Below are positions 17,150 through 24,910 of a stretch of DNA of 45,015 bases, one piece after another. The notes under the pieces are model-generated. The model was not told the origin of the DNA. It ran no database searches and was given only the letters and a program-made list of their open reading frames with translations. This DNA comes from Halorubrum sp. (GTDB lineage Archaea > Halobacteriota > Halobacteria > Halobacteriales > Haloferacaceae): positions 1 through 45,015 of the forward strand of contig PWGU01000070.1 in the NCBI GenBank assembly GCA_003554605.1. The letters run 5' to 3'. The stretch's first letter is position 1. Each line of letters begins with the position of its first letter. The translations under genes were made by a program, and so were the position numbers.

Positions 17150-18806
17150 CGAATACGAACACTACGAGGCGATCGTCGTCGGGGCGGGTCCCGGCGGCGC
17201 GGCGGCGGCGGCAGCATTGGCACGGCAGGGCGTCGAGACGCTCGTGTTGGAGCGCGGGGTCGACGCCGGTTCGAAGAACGTCTCCGGCGGGCTCATCTAC
17301 GCGGAGGAGTCGGCACCGTACACCATCGACGACCTCTTCCCGGCGTTCCGCGAGGAGGCGGCGGAGCGACCGATCGACGAGTACCTGATCCACAACATCG
17401 CCGGGGACAAGGTGAAAACGTTCGATCTGGACCGGATCCACCATCACGATACGGACTGGTGTGACGCGGTGCTCCGGCGACGGATGGATTCCTGGCTCGC
17501 CGAGCGCGTTCACGAGCTCACCCGCGAGACTGGCGGCGGGCTGTTGACGGAGGTCCGGGTCAACGGGCTGTTGCGCGAGGACGGCGAGATCGTCGGCGTC
17601 ACCTGCGATGAGCTCGATCCGATAAAAGCGGACCTGATCGTCGCCGCCGACGGGGTCAACTCGGAGTTGGCGCGGGACGCCGGGTTGATGAACTGGGACG
17701 AGCCGGAGGACTGGTTCCAAGGCGTGAAGGCGGTCGTCGAGATGGAACCCGAGGTCATCGACGAGCGGTTCGGACTCGACGGCGAGCCGGGAGCCGCTCA
17801 CCTCTTTTCGGGCGACCTCTTCGAGACCGTCCGCGGCGGCGGGTTCCTCTACACCAACACCGACTCGCTGTCGATCGGCACGGTGTTCCACCTCGATTCA
17901 CTGGCGGCCGAGCGGGCGGAGCCCCACGAATTGTTGAACGCGCTTCTCACCCATCCGCTGCTCGATCAGTGGCTTCAGGGGGAATACGAGGAGCGTGAAT
18001 ATGCCGCAAAGCTGGTGCCGGATTCGAAGAAGGTCGCACATCCGTCGCCACATCAGGGGCGACTGCTGCTCGTCGGCGACGCAGGCGGACAGATGCAGGC
18101 GCAGGGGCCGATCATCAAGGGGATGAACCATGCCGTCACGGCGGGTGGACTCGCGGCCGAGGCGTACGCGGACGCGAAGACCCGTGGGGACCCCGCGAAG
18201 GCCGGAGAGCTGTACGAACGGAAACTCAACTCGGAGGGCGTGATGGATCAGCTCCGGCCGAGCCGCTACCGCGCGACGCGGGCCATCTCGGAGAGCGGCG
18301 TGGTGACCGGCGTCGGCAGCACGCTGCTCAACTCACCCGTCGGATCGGCGGGGCTCAAAGCGCTCGGCGGCGTCGCCGAACGGGCCTTTAACTCCCCGTT
18401 CCTGTTGGGGATGGTGCCTGACAGCCGGATGTCGTACGTCGAGATCCCGATCCGGATCGCCGAGGTGCTCGGCGAACCGATCGAGGGCGAGGGAGGGACC
18501 ATCGAGCCCCCGAAACTCGCCGACCGGATCGGCGATCTCACCTACGATGTCGGCGACCCACACATCGAACTGATCGACGACAGCTACGCCGCGAGCGGGA
18601 CCGCGGTCACCGCCTGCCCCGTGAGCGCCGAAGGGTTCGGCGGCGGCTGTTACCGCGATGAACGGGTGAAAACGAACGGCGAGGAGAAGCACCTGGTCAG
18701 TCTCGACACCCAGCCCTGTATCGAGTGTGGAACCTGTGCGGTCGTCGCCGACACCCACTGGGAGCATCCGAGCGGCGGCAAGGGTGTCGAGTACAAACGG
18801 GGGTGA
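17142..18806 (+). CDS. fixC: ETF-quinone oxidoreductase-type flavoprotein, FixC fused to FixX
   Basis: A 554-residue membrane-associated oxidoreductase that should take electrons from EtfAB and reduce quinone. It begins with an FAD Rossmann motif (VVGAGPGGAAAAAAL), carries a second FAD region (GRLLLVGDAGGQMQAQGP), and ends with a roughly 65-residue ferredoxin-like tail. The tail's Cys residues (TACPV, GGCY and CIECGTC, followed by WEHPSGGKGVEY) match the [4Fe-4S] part of ETF-QO, or FixX in systems where it is separate. Both components are therefore fused in one chain. It overlaps etfA by 8 nt and is followed 6 nt later by a small gene, so at least four genes appear co-transcribed. Confidence 0.92.
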   Translation: MTDEYEHYEAIVVGAGPGGAAAAAALARQGVETLVLERGVDAGSKNVSGGLIYAEESAPYTIDDLFPAFREEAAERPIDEYLIHNIAGDKVKTFDLDRIHHHDTDWCDAVLRRRMDSWLAERVHELTRETGGGLLTEVRVNGLLREDGEIVGVTCDELDPIKADLIVAADGVNSELARDAGLMNWDEPEDWFQGVKAVVEMEPEVIDERFGLDGEPGAAHLFSGDLFETVRGGGFLYTNTDSLSIGTVFHLDSLAAERAEPHELLNALLTHPLLDQWLQGEYEEREYAAKLVPDSKKVAHPSPHQGRLLLVGDAGGQMQAQGPIIKGMNHAVTAGGLAAEAYADAKTRGDPAKAGELYERKLNSEGVMDQLRPSRYRATRAISESGVVTGVGSTLLNSPVGSAGLKALGGVAERAFNSPFLLGMVPDSRMSYVEIPIRIAEVLGEPIEGEGGTIEPPKLADRIGDLTYDVGDPHIELIDDSYAASGTAVTACPVSAEGFGGGCYRDERVKTNGEEKHLVSLDTQPCIECGTCAVVADTHWEHPSGGKGVEYKRG

Positions 18807-18812
18807 ACGCCC

Positions 18813-19259
18813 GTGACCGGCCGTGATGTCGCGGCAGATCGCCACGGGGCGGCGTCGGCGTTTGCCGACCGCATCGCGTCACTCGCGGCGCAGGCGGCCG
18901 CCACCCGCGAACGGTTCGACCCGAGTGCGTTGGACGGACAGGACGTCGAGGCGGTCGAACTCGCCGGTGCGTCCGTCACCGATACCGAGGAGGCGGCGCT
19001 CGTCGCCGCCCGGGACGGGCTCGGGCCGGTCGTGGGGCTGTACGTCGAGGCCCGGACCGCGGCCGAGCCCGTCCGGTTTTCGGCGACGGAGTTGCGACAG
19101 CTCCATGCCGCCACCAGCGACTGGCTCGCCCTGTATGCCCGGTGTCACGGCGTCGAGACGGACCCCGATGTCACGGTTCGGGAGGCCGCCGAGGCGCTCG
19201 TCGCCACCCACGACATCACCGACGTCGCCGCGTTGTTGACGGGGCTGCACCGCCGCTAG
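18813..19259 (+). CDS. Uncharacterised protein, last gene of the etf operon
   Basis: A 148-residue protein I do not recognise. It is Ala- and acid-rich and mainly helical by composition, has no membrane segment, signal peptide or Cys cluster, and has one DNA-sequence clue to expression. The GTG start at 18813 lies just after GGGGGTGA, which overlaps the fixC stop and can serve as its ribosome-binding site. The 6-nt gap to fixC and the absence of a promoter place it in the same transcript as etfBA-fixC. It may be an accessory or assembly factor for the ETF system, which is inference from position only. Confidence 0.7.
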   Translation: MTGRDVAADRHGAASAFADRIASLAAQAAATRERFDPSALDGQDVEAVELAGASVTDTEEAALVAARDGLGPVVGLYVEARTAAEPVRFSATELRQLHAATSDWLALYARCHGVETDPDVTVREAAEALVATHDITDVAALLTGLHRR

Positions 19260-19302
19260 GCCGCCGCCGGACCCTCAAGCGACGAAGTCACATGGTAAAT
19301 CA

Positions 19303-19310
19303 TTAAGTAT
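19303..19310 (+). promoter_or_regulatory. TATA element of the wHTH-GNAT gene
   Basis: TTAAGTAT is centred 26 nt before the ATG at 19332. It supports that start over the in-frame GTG at 19317, which lies only about 11 nt from the element. Confidence 0.55.
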
Positions 19311-19331
19311 TGGTGAGTGGTATTGTCTACC

Positions 19332-20066
19332 ATGCAAATCTCACAGCACATCTCCATCGAGAACCGGGATCGGAAGGACATCTACGGCTATATCGAACAA
19401 CGGGGCTCCGTCCCTGCCGACCAAGTGCGTCGGGAACTCGGCTTCGACGAGCAGGCGTTCGGGCACCACCTCGCGGTGTTGCGGCGCGACGGCTACGTCC
19501 GGCGGGTGGGCGACGACCTGGAGATCTCCTTCGATACTGACAACGGCGTTACCCACGAAGGCGACGATACACGCTATACGATCCGAACCGCTCGGCAGTC
19601 AGATCTCGGCGGGCTCATCGGCGTGTTGCGGCAGGTCGCCGAGGACGGGACCTACATCGAGGCGGAGGCGGTCGCCGACCTGCTCGATTTCGAGGAGGCC
19701 CTTCACCGGAACAACGAGGTGAGCTCTCGAATGTTCTTCGTCGCCACCGTCGAGGACCAGGTGGTCGGTTGGGTGCATCTCGATCTCCCGGAGGCGGACA
19801 AACTGAAACACACCGCACGGCTCACCGTCGGGGTAATGGACGAATACCGCGGGCAGGGTATCGGCGAGAAACTCCTCGAACGGGGGGCCACGTGGGCTCG
19901 CGAGCGGGGCTTCGAGAAGCTGTATAACAGCGTTCCGGTGACCAACGAGACGGCGATGGCGTTCCTCGAATCACACGGGTGGCGTCGGGAGGCGGTGAGA
20001 CAGGATCACTACCGTATCGACGGGGAGTACGTCGACGAGGTGATGATGGCCGTCGACCTCGTGTGA
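19332..20066 (+). CDS. GNAT acetyltransferase with N-terminal winged-helix domain
   Basis: A 244-residue fusion. Residues of roughly 1-65 form a winged-helix domain (RKDIYGYIEQRGSVPADQVRRELGFDEQAFGHHLAVLRRDGYVRRVGDDLEI), with helix-turn-helix and wing recognisable. Residues of roughly 75-240 form a GNAT fold (YTIRTARQSDLGGLIGVLRQV..., LTVGVMDEYRGQGIGEKLLERGATWARERGF), with the acetyl-CoA-binding R-G-Q-G-I-G loop. It should transfer an acetyl group to a small molecule or protein amine and may also bind DNA, perhaps its own promoter. Substrate is unknown. It has its own promoter and a T-run about 70 bp after its stop, so it stands alone. Confidence 0.85.
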   Translation: MQISQHISIENRDRKDIYGYIEQRGSVPADQVRRELGFDEQAFGHHLAVLRRDGYVRRVGDDLEISFDTDNGVTHEGDDTRYTIRTARQSDLGGLIGVLRQVAEDGTYIEAEAVADLLDFEEALHRNNEVSSRMFFVATVEDQVVGWVHLDLPEADKLKHTARLTVGVMDEYRGQGIGEKLLERGATWARERGFEKLYNSVPVTNETAMAFLESHGWRREAVRQDHYRIDGEYVDEVMMAVDLV

Positions 20067-20103
20067 CCGCGTGCCGGTCGACCCGGATCGGTCCCACACA
20101 CGC

Positions 20104-20140
20104 GCCGCCAATTGCGGCTCCTGGGTATCCGTTCTTTTTT
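20104..20140 (+). terminator. Hairpin and T-run after the GNAT gene
   Basis: A short stem GCCGC/GCGGC with loop CAATT (20104-20118) is followed 16 nt later by six T residues (20135-20140). It sits in the convergent gap between the acetyltransferase and histidine kinase genes, where a U-tract terminator for the + strand gene is expected. Confidence 0.45.
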
Positions 20141-20188
20141 CGCTTCCCCGCCATCCGCCGGTGTCCGTCGGGAGACAGCGATTCGCGG

Positions 20189-21799
20189 TCAGCGGTCGAC
20201 AGTCACCTCGAAGCTGACGCCGCCGGTTGGGGACTCCGCGACCGATATCTCCCAGCCATGGGCCTCGACGAACTCCTCGACGATCGCCAGCCCGTACCCC
20301 GTTCCCCCCGTCTCCGTCGAATAGCCGTGTTTGAAGACCTCGTCACGGAGATCCGGTGGGATCCCGTCGCCGTCGTCTGCGACGGCGAAGCCGGCGATCC
20401 CGCCTCCGTCCTCGATCGGCTCGACCGTGACGGTGATAGGCGGTTCGTTGTGGGCGATGGCGTTTTGGAGGAGGTTTTCGAGGACGTGAGAGAGGAGGCC
20501 GGGATGGGCGCGGACGGTGTACTCCTCGGGAAGCGTTACGGTGAGTGTCGCGTCGGGTGACTCCACGCGGGTCCACGCCTCCCTGACGTGTGCGGCAACC
20601 GGGACGGCGCTCACCCGTTCGAGCGGGCGGTCGTCGCGCGTCAACAACAGGAGCTCCTCGATCATCGTTTCGATACGGTCGTGGGCGGCGCGGATCCGTT
20701 CGAAAGCCTCGGGATCGCCGCTTTCGGCGGCGAGTTCGGTGAAGCCCATCGCGACGTTGAGCGGGTTGCGAATGTCGTGGCTGACCGTCGAGGCGAACCG
20801 ATCGAGCCGCGCGTTCTGTCGTTCGAGATCCCGGGTTCGATCGCGGAGTTGGTTTTCCGCTTCGATCCGGGCGTGCGCCTCCGCAACGCTGTTCGCGAGG
20901 ATCTCGGCGAGTTCGAGATCATGATCGTCGAAGGTACCTGGGGACTCGTGGGCGGCGTTGAAGACCCCGAGATCCCCGACGGGAATGGTCATCGCCGCCC
21001 GCATTCGGTCGGCGGTCGGCCGGGCACCGGGAAGCGCCGTGACGTCGTCGGCGCGTATCGACTCGCCGGTCTCGAACACCTCGTGGGCTTTGCCCCTGCC
21101 GTCGGGGAACGGGTACTCGCCGACGGCGACCGGCGAAGCGTCCGAGGTCATCACGGCCACGAAGCGACCGTCCTCCATCACGTACAACGAGCACCAGTCG
21201 AACCCGAGGACCCCCTCGGACGCCTCGCGCATGAGATCAAAGAGCTCATCCTGGGTCCCGCAGGCGCTGATCTCCGTGGTGATGTCGTGGAGACGGGCGA
21301 GCCGGCGTGTCCGTTCGGTGATCGTTTCCCGGGAGCGGATCGAATCGAGGGCGGCTTCCGCATGCAGCGCGAGGAGTTCGGCGAGTTCGAGGTCGGTTTG
21401 GTCATACGTACCGGGCGTCCTTGAGACCGCCTGCAACACGGCCCCATCGCCGATCGGCACGCTCACGCCCGATCGATACTCCTCGTTCGTTGGCGACGCG
21501 TCTGGCTCACGTCGCAGATCGTGGGCGATCGACGACTCGCCGCGAGCGAACGTCCTCGGGAGCACCCCGTCCTCGATAGCAACCACGGAGCCCACGGGGA
21601 AATGCGAGGAGGCGACCGCTTCGTATCCCTCATCGTGGGGGACGAACACGGTACAGAAATCGAACCCAAGCACCGAGTTCGCCGTCTCCACCGCCGTCGC
21701 GTAGACCGATTCAACGTCGGTCGCGGCCATAAGATCCGTCGCTGCGTGATGGAGCTCACGCAGCCGCCCGACGAGGTTCTCGGAATCCCCTTCGCTCAT
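20189..21799 (-). CDS. Sensor histidine kinase with two GAF domains
   Basis: A 536-residue soluble kinase. Two GAF sensor domains (about residues 15-150 and 165-310, with the parallel phrases VLGFDFCTVFV and VLGFDWCSLYV) are followed by a coiled-coil linker, the HisKA box SHDIRNPLN with phospho-acceptor His341, and an HATPase domain with N box ENLLQNAIAHNEPP, G1 DDGDGIPP and G2 GTGYGLAIV. There are no membrane segments, so it senses a cytoplasmic signal such as a small ligand or redox state. No receiver domain or response regulator lies nearby, so its partner must be elsewhere. The start ATG at 21799 fits the family; the ligand is unknown. Confidence 0.9.
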   Translation of the reverse strand: MSEGDSENLVGRLRELHHAATDLMAATDVESVYATAVETANSVLGFDFCTVFVPHDEGYEAVASSHFPVGSVVAIEDGVLPRTFARGESSIAHDLRREPDASPTNEEYRSGVSVPIGDGAVLQAVSRTPGTYDQTDLELAELLALHAEAALDSIRSRETITERTRRLARLHDITTEISACGTQDELFDLMREASEGVLGFDWCSLYVMEDGRFVAVMTSDASPVAVGEYPFPDGRGKAHEVFETGESIRADDVTALPGARPTADRMRAAMTIPVGDLGVFNAAHESPGTFDDHDLELAEILANSVAEAHARIEAENQLRDRTRDLERQNARLDRFASTVSHDIRNPLNVAMGFTELAAESGDPEAFERIRAAHDRIETMIEELLLLTRDDRPLERVSAVPVAAHVREAWTRVESPDATLTVTLPEEYTVRAHPGLLSHVLENLLQNAIAHNEPPITVTVEPIEDGGGIAGFAVADDGDGIPPDLRDEVFKHGYSTETGGTGYGLAIVEEFVEAHGWEISVAESPTGGVSFEVTVDR

Positions 21800-21867
21800 C
21801 AGTTACCCGTCAGTTCATCCTCATCGGTAATGAATCGTCTGACACAGCGAGAAGGCCCCGCGTTCCG

Positions 21868-22824
21868 TTAACGGCTCGCCGGTCGAAGATGCTCGCAGTC
21901 GCCGGCATGGACCCGTCGGCGATGCCCGTCATCGGTTTCGACGACGAGCGTGCCGGGAAACTCGACATCGATCGCCCGCCCCTCGACCGTCTCGCCGCCC
22001 ATATCAACCCGCACGCGAGCGCCGAGCGTGCTCGTCCGTTCCCGCCAGGCATCGAGGATCCGATCCGGCTCGGTGACGAGGCGGTGATACCGTTCGAGGA
22101 TCCGCTGGAGCAGCCGTCTGCGATCCACGGACTCCCCGCGTTCCTCGGCCAACGAGGTTGCCCCCGATGGGAGCTCCTCGGGTTCGACGTTGGCGTTGAC
22201 GCCGATCCCGACGACGAGCCACGAGACGCGGTCGGCCTCCCCCTGCATCTCGGTGAGGATCCCGGCGACCTTTCGGCCGCCGCGCTCGCCCCCCTCGCCG
22301 ACGAGCACGTCGTTCGGCCACTTGATGTGTGCCTCGACGCCGGCCTCCCGACAGGCGTCGGCGGTCGCGACCGCGGCTGCGAGGGTACACACCGGCGCGT
22401 GGGCCGTCGACAGCGACGGCCGGGTCAGGATGGAGACCCAGACGCCGCCCGACGGTGATCGCCATTCGCGTCGGAGCCGGCCGCGCCCCGTGCGCTGTTC
22501 GTCAGCCACCACGACCAGGTCGGCGGTGTCCGTGTCGTCGGCCAACGCGAGCTCCCGGGCGCGGGCGTTCGTCGAGTCGAGCGTTTCGTGATGCTCCACG
22601 CGATACGGTGCATCGAGCCCGAAGGCGATTCCCGCCGCGGTGTACGGGGGATCGGCCGGGGCCACGTATCCCTCATTCGTCGATTCGACCAAGAACCCCT
22701 CCTCACGGAGCGATTCGACCGCCTTCCAGACGGCCGCTCGGGAGACGTCGAGGTCGGCCGCGAGTTCAGGACCGGAGACCGGACCGTCCGCCAACGCGTC
22801 AAGCAGTGCGCGGCGAGTACGCAT
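21868..22824 (-). CDS. birA: Biotin--protein ligase BirA with N-terminal HTH
   Basis: A 318-residue bifunctional-type protein. The first 60 residues are a winged HTH (TRRALLDALADGPVSGPELAADLDVSRAAVWKAVESLREEG...). The catalytic core has the biotinoyl-AMP loop GRGRLRREW, STNARARELA and IKWPNDVLV, and the small C-terminal domain ends EHLRPAS. It activates biotin with ATP and attaches it to a Lys on carboxylase carrier proteins such as the acetyl/propionyl-CoA carboxylase. The HTH makes it a potential repressor of biotin genes, none of which lie in the window. It runs in the same direction as the histidine kinase gene, with a 68-bp gap. Confidence 0.94.
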   Translation of the reverse strand: MRTRRALLDALADGPVSGPELAADLDVSRAAVWKAVESLREEGFLVESTNEGYVAPADPPYTAAGIAFGLDAPYRVEHHETLDSTNARARELALADDTDTADLVVVADEQRTGRGRLRREWRSPSGGVWVSILTRPSLSTAHAPVCTLAAAVATADACREAGVEAHIKWPNDVLVGEGGERGGRKVAGILTEMQGEADRVSWLVVGIGVNANVEPEELPSGATSLAEERGESVDRRRLLQRILERYHRLVTEPDRILDAWRERTSTLGARVRVDMGGETVEGRAIDVEFPGTLVVETDDGHRRRVHAGDCEHLRPASR

Positions 22825-22913
22825 GGGTAGTCATCCCGGTACCGCCCGAAAGCCGTTCCGAAAGCGATCCGACCGTCGATAGAAACCTGACCGAGAGGTT
22901 CAAGCAGGACCAC

Positions 22914-22918
22914 TTAAC
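22914..22918 (+). promoter_or_regulatory. TATA-like element of the aldo/keto reductase gene
   Basis: TTAAC within CACTTAACAC is centred 26 nt before the ATG at 22942, in the divergent gap between birA and this gene. Confidence 0.5.
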
Positions 22919-22941
22919 ACGTCGCCGCGAGCGGGTGCCGT

Positions 22942-23910
22942 ATGGAGTACACGACGCTCGGCGGGACGGGCACCACGGTCAGTCGGCTCTGTCTCGGCTG
23001 TATGAGCTTCGGGAGCGGGCACGACTGGATGCTCGATGAAACGGAAGGGAAAGCCCTCGTTGAGCGGGCGATCGAACTCGGGATCAACTTCTTCGACACC
23101 GCGAACGTCTACTCGGCGGGCGAGAGCGAGTCCATCCTCGGCGAGGTCCTCGCGGAGTACGATCGGGACGAACAGGTCGTCGCCACCAAAGTTCGGTTCG
23201 CTCCCGACGGTGCCCACCCTAACGCGAGCGGCCTCTCCCGGAAGACCATCGAACAGGAGCTCGAACACAGCCTCGATCGGCTCGGCATGGAGACGATCGA
23301 CCTCTATCAGATCCATCGGTGGGACGATGCGACGCCGATCGAGGAGACGATGGCGGCCCTCGACGACGCGGTCCGTCGCGGGAAGGTACGATACCTCGGC
23401 GCATCCTCGATGTGGGCCCACCAGTTCGCGGAGGCGCTTCACGTCAGCGACCGGGAGGGCTACGACCGGTTCGTGACGATGCAGAACCTCTACAACCTCG
23501 TATATCGCGAGGAGGAACGTGAGATGGTGCCGCTCTGTGAACGCGAGGGGGTCGGCATGCTTCCGTGGAGCCCGCTTGGTGCGGGCTATCTCACACGTCC
23601 GTACGAGAAGGACGATGCGACGGTCCGCGGGGAACACGAAACCGCGCTTGGACGACCGTACCGCGAGGGTGGCGGCGAGGAGATCAACCGCCGCGTCGCG
23701 GAACTCGCGGACGAAAGGGGCGTGAAGATGGCCCAGATCGCGCTCGCATGGGTACTGAGCAAGGATATCGTCACCGCACCCATCATCGGAACCTCCAGCA
23801 TCGAACACTTGGAGGACGCCGTCGAGGCGCTCGACATCGATCTGTCGAACTCGGACGTCGACTGGCTTGAGGAACCCTACGAGCCGGTTCGGGTGTCCGG
23901 TCACGAGTAG
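22942..23910 (+). CDS. Aldo/keto reductase
   Basis: A 322-residue NAD(P)H-dependent oxidoreductase of the TIM-barrel AKR superfamily. It has the catalytic tetrad in context: Asp and Tyr in FFDTANVYSAGESESILGEVL, Lys in VVATKVRF and His in LYQIHRWD. The C-terminal half has PLGAGYLTRPYE and PIIGTSSIEHLEDAVEAL, which form the cofactor-phosphate-binding region. The N-terminus MEYTTLGGTGTTVSRLCLGCM is typical of bacterial and archaeal general AKRs. The physiological substrate cannot be predicted. It lies divergent from birA, and no operon partner is evident. Confidence 0.93.
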   Translation: MEYTTLGGTGTTVSRLCLGCMSFGSGHDWMLDETEGKALVERAIELGINFFDTANVYSAGESESILGEVLAEYDRDEQVVATKVRFAPDGAHPNASGLSRKTIEQELEHSLDRLGMETIDLYQIHRWDDATPIEETMAALDDAVRRGKVRYLGASSMWAHQFAEALHVSDREGYDRFVTMQNLYNLVYREEEREMVPLCEREGVGMLPWSPLGAGYLTRPYEKDDATVRGEHETALGRPYREGGGEEINRRVAELADERGVKMAQIALAWVLSKDIVTAPIIGTSSIEHLEDAVEALDIDLSNSDVDWLEEPYEPVRVSGHE

Positions 23911-23989
23911 CCGTTTGGCCGTCGCGTCCCGCCGCCGCCCGAGAAATCGTGTGACGCCGTAACATCCTTAAGAGATGGTCGCATATCGG

Positions 23990-24814
23990 ATGACAGTGGC
24001 ATCCCGACAGGGTGGCCCGGGCGGCGACCGTCCCGGTGCCAGCACGACGGATCGTCCGGACGCACCGCACGCCGGGTCGGCGGGGCCGGGTCCACGTGGA
24101 GCCGACCGCGCCGGTGCCGGACCGCTCGGACGCGCACCATCGGGCCCCGGGGCTCGTGACCGATCGGGGACGCTCCCGTCCCGCTCACGGACGGGCCCAG
24201 CGCTCCATTCGACGACACGGGACCTCCGTGACCCGTATCGATCGAGCGACCCGAGTCGGCTGAACGCGGGGCGAACGCCGGAGGACCCCCCGATCCGGGA
24301 CCCGACCGCCTACGCGCTTACGGACCATTTCTGTGACCGGCTGGGCCAGCCCGGACGATACGTCACCACCCGAACCGTGAGCGAGGCCATCCGCCGGGGA
24401 CAGCTCCGGTGGAACCGCACCGACGGGTGGCGGTTCGCGCTCGTCGAGGACGGAATTCGATCCGTCGTCGTCGTCGGCGACACCGAAACCGACTCGCCGG
24501 TCGTCGTCACCGCATGGACGGAGGTTGCGGACGCCGACAGCGCGCGAACGTCCCCGCGGTTCGACGAGGTCGACGTCGACACCATCGCCGTCCGAAGCGC
24601 GCTGAGCGAGTCGCCGTCGACGCCGATCCCGGATCGGATCCGCCCCCGTCGCGTCACGCGCCCGTTCGAGGTCGGCGAGCATCGGCTGTCGACCGTCCCC
24701 GGCGAGCCGTTCGTCCGCTGTCTGGACTGCGGCTGTCGTTTTCGATCGAAGTCGGGGATAACCGAGCGGCCGTGTCGCCCACGGGCCGCCTCCGACGGCG
24801 GGCGACCGGTCTGA
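23990..24814 (+). CDS. Uncharacterised haloarchaeal protein with C-terminal Cys cluster
   Basis: A 274-residue protein I do not recognise. The first 100 residues are rich in Gly, Pro, Arg and Ser and look disordered. A compact middle part follows (DPTAYALTDHFCDRLGQ..., RYVTTRTVSEAIRRGQLRWN..., GWRFALVEDGIRSVVVVGD...). The chain ends with a CxxCxC...C cluster (RCLDCGCRFRS...RPC) that could hold zinc. CTTAAG at 23967-23972 is a plausible TATA box and favours a start at ATG 23990 or GTG 23996; the ATG at 23975 is too close to it. The true start may be even later if the low-complexity N-terminus is untranslated. Confidence 0.6.
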   Translation: MTVASRQGGPGGDRPGASTTDRPDAPHAGSAGPGPRGADRAGAGPLGRAPSGPGARDRSGTLPSRSRTGPALHSTTRDLRDPYRSSDPSRLNAGRTPEDPPIRDPTAYALTDHFCDRLGQPGRYVTTRTVSEAIRRGQLRWNRTDGWRFALVEDGIRSVVVVGDTETDSPVVVTAWTEVADADSARTSPRFDEVDVDTIAVRSALSESPSTPIPDRIRPRRVTRPFEVGEHRLSTVPGEPFVRCLDCGCRFRSKSGITERPCRPRAASDGGRPV

Positions 24815-24878
24815 ACGGCGAGGACGCGAGTCCCCGACCGAGTTGGCGTCATGGGCGAATCGCACGGGGTTTCAGTAG

Positions 24879-24886
24879 CTTTTACA
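24879..24886 (+). promoter_or_regulatory. TATA element of fumC
   Basis: CTTTTACA is centred 28 nt before the ATG at 24911. This supports that ATG over the upstream in-frame start at 24851, which precedes the element. Confidence 0.6.
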
Positions 24887-24910
24887 GCCTCTCCGGGAAA
24901 CCGATCGGCT

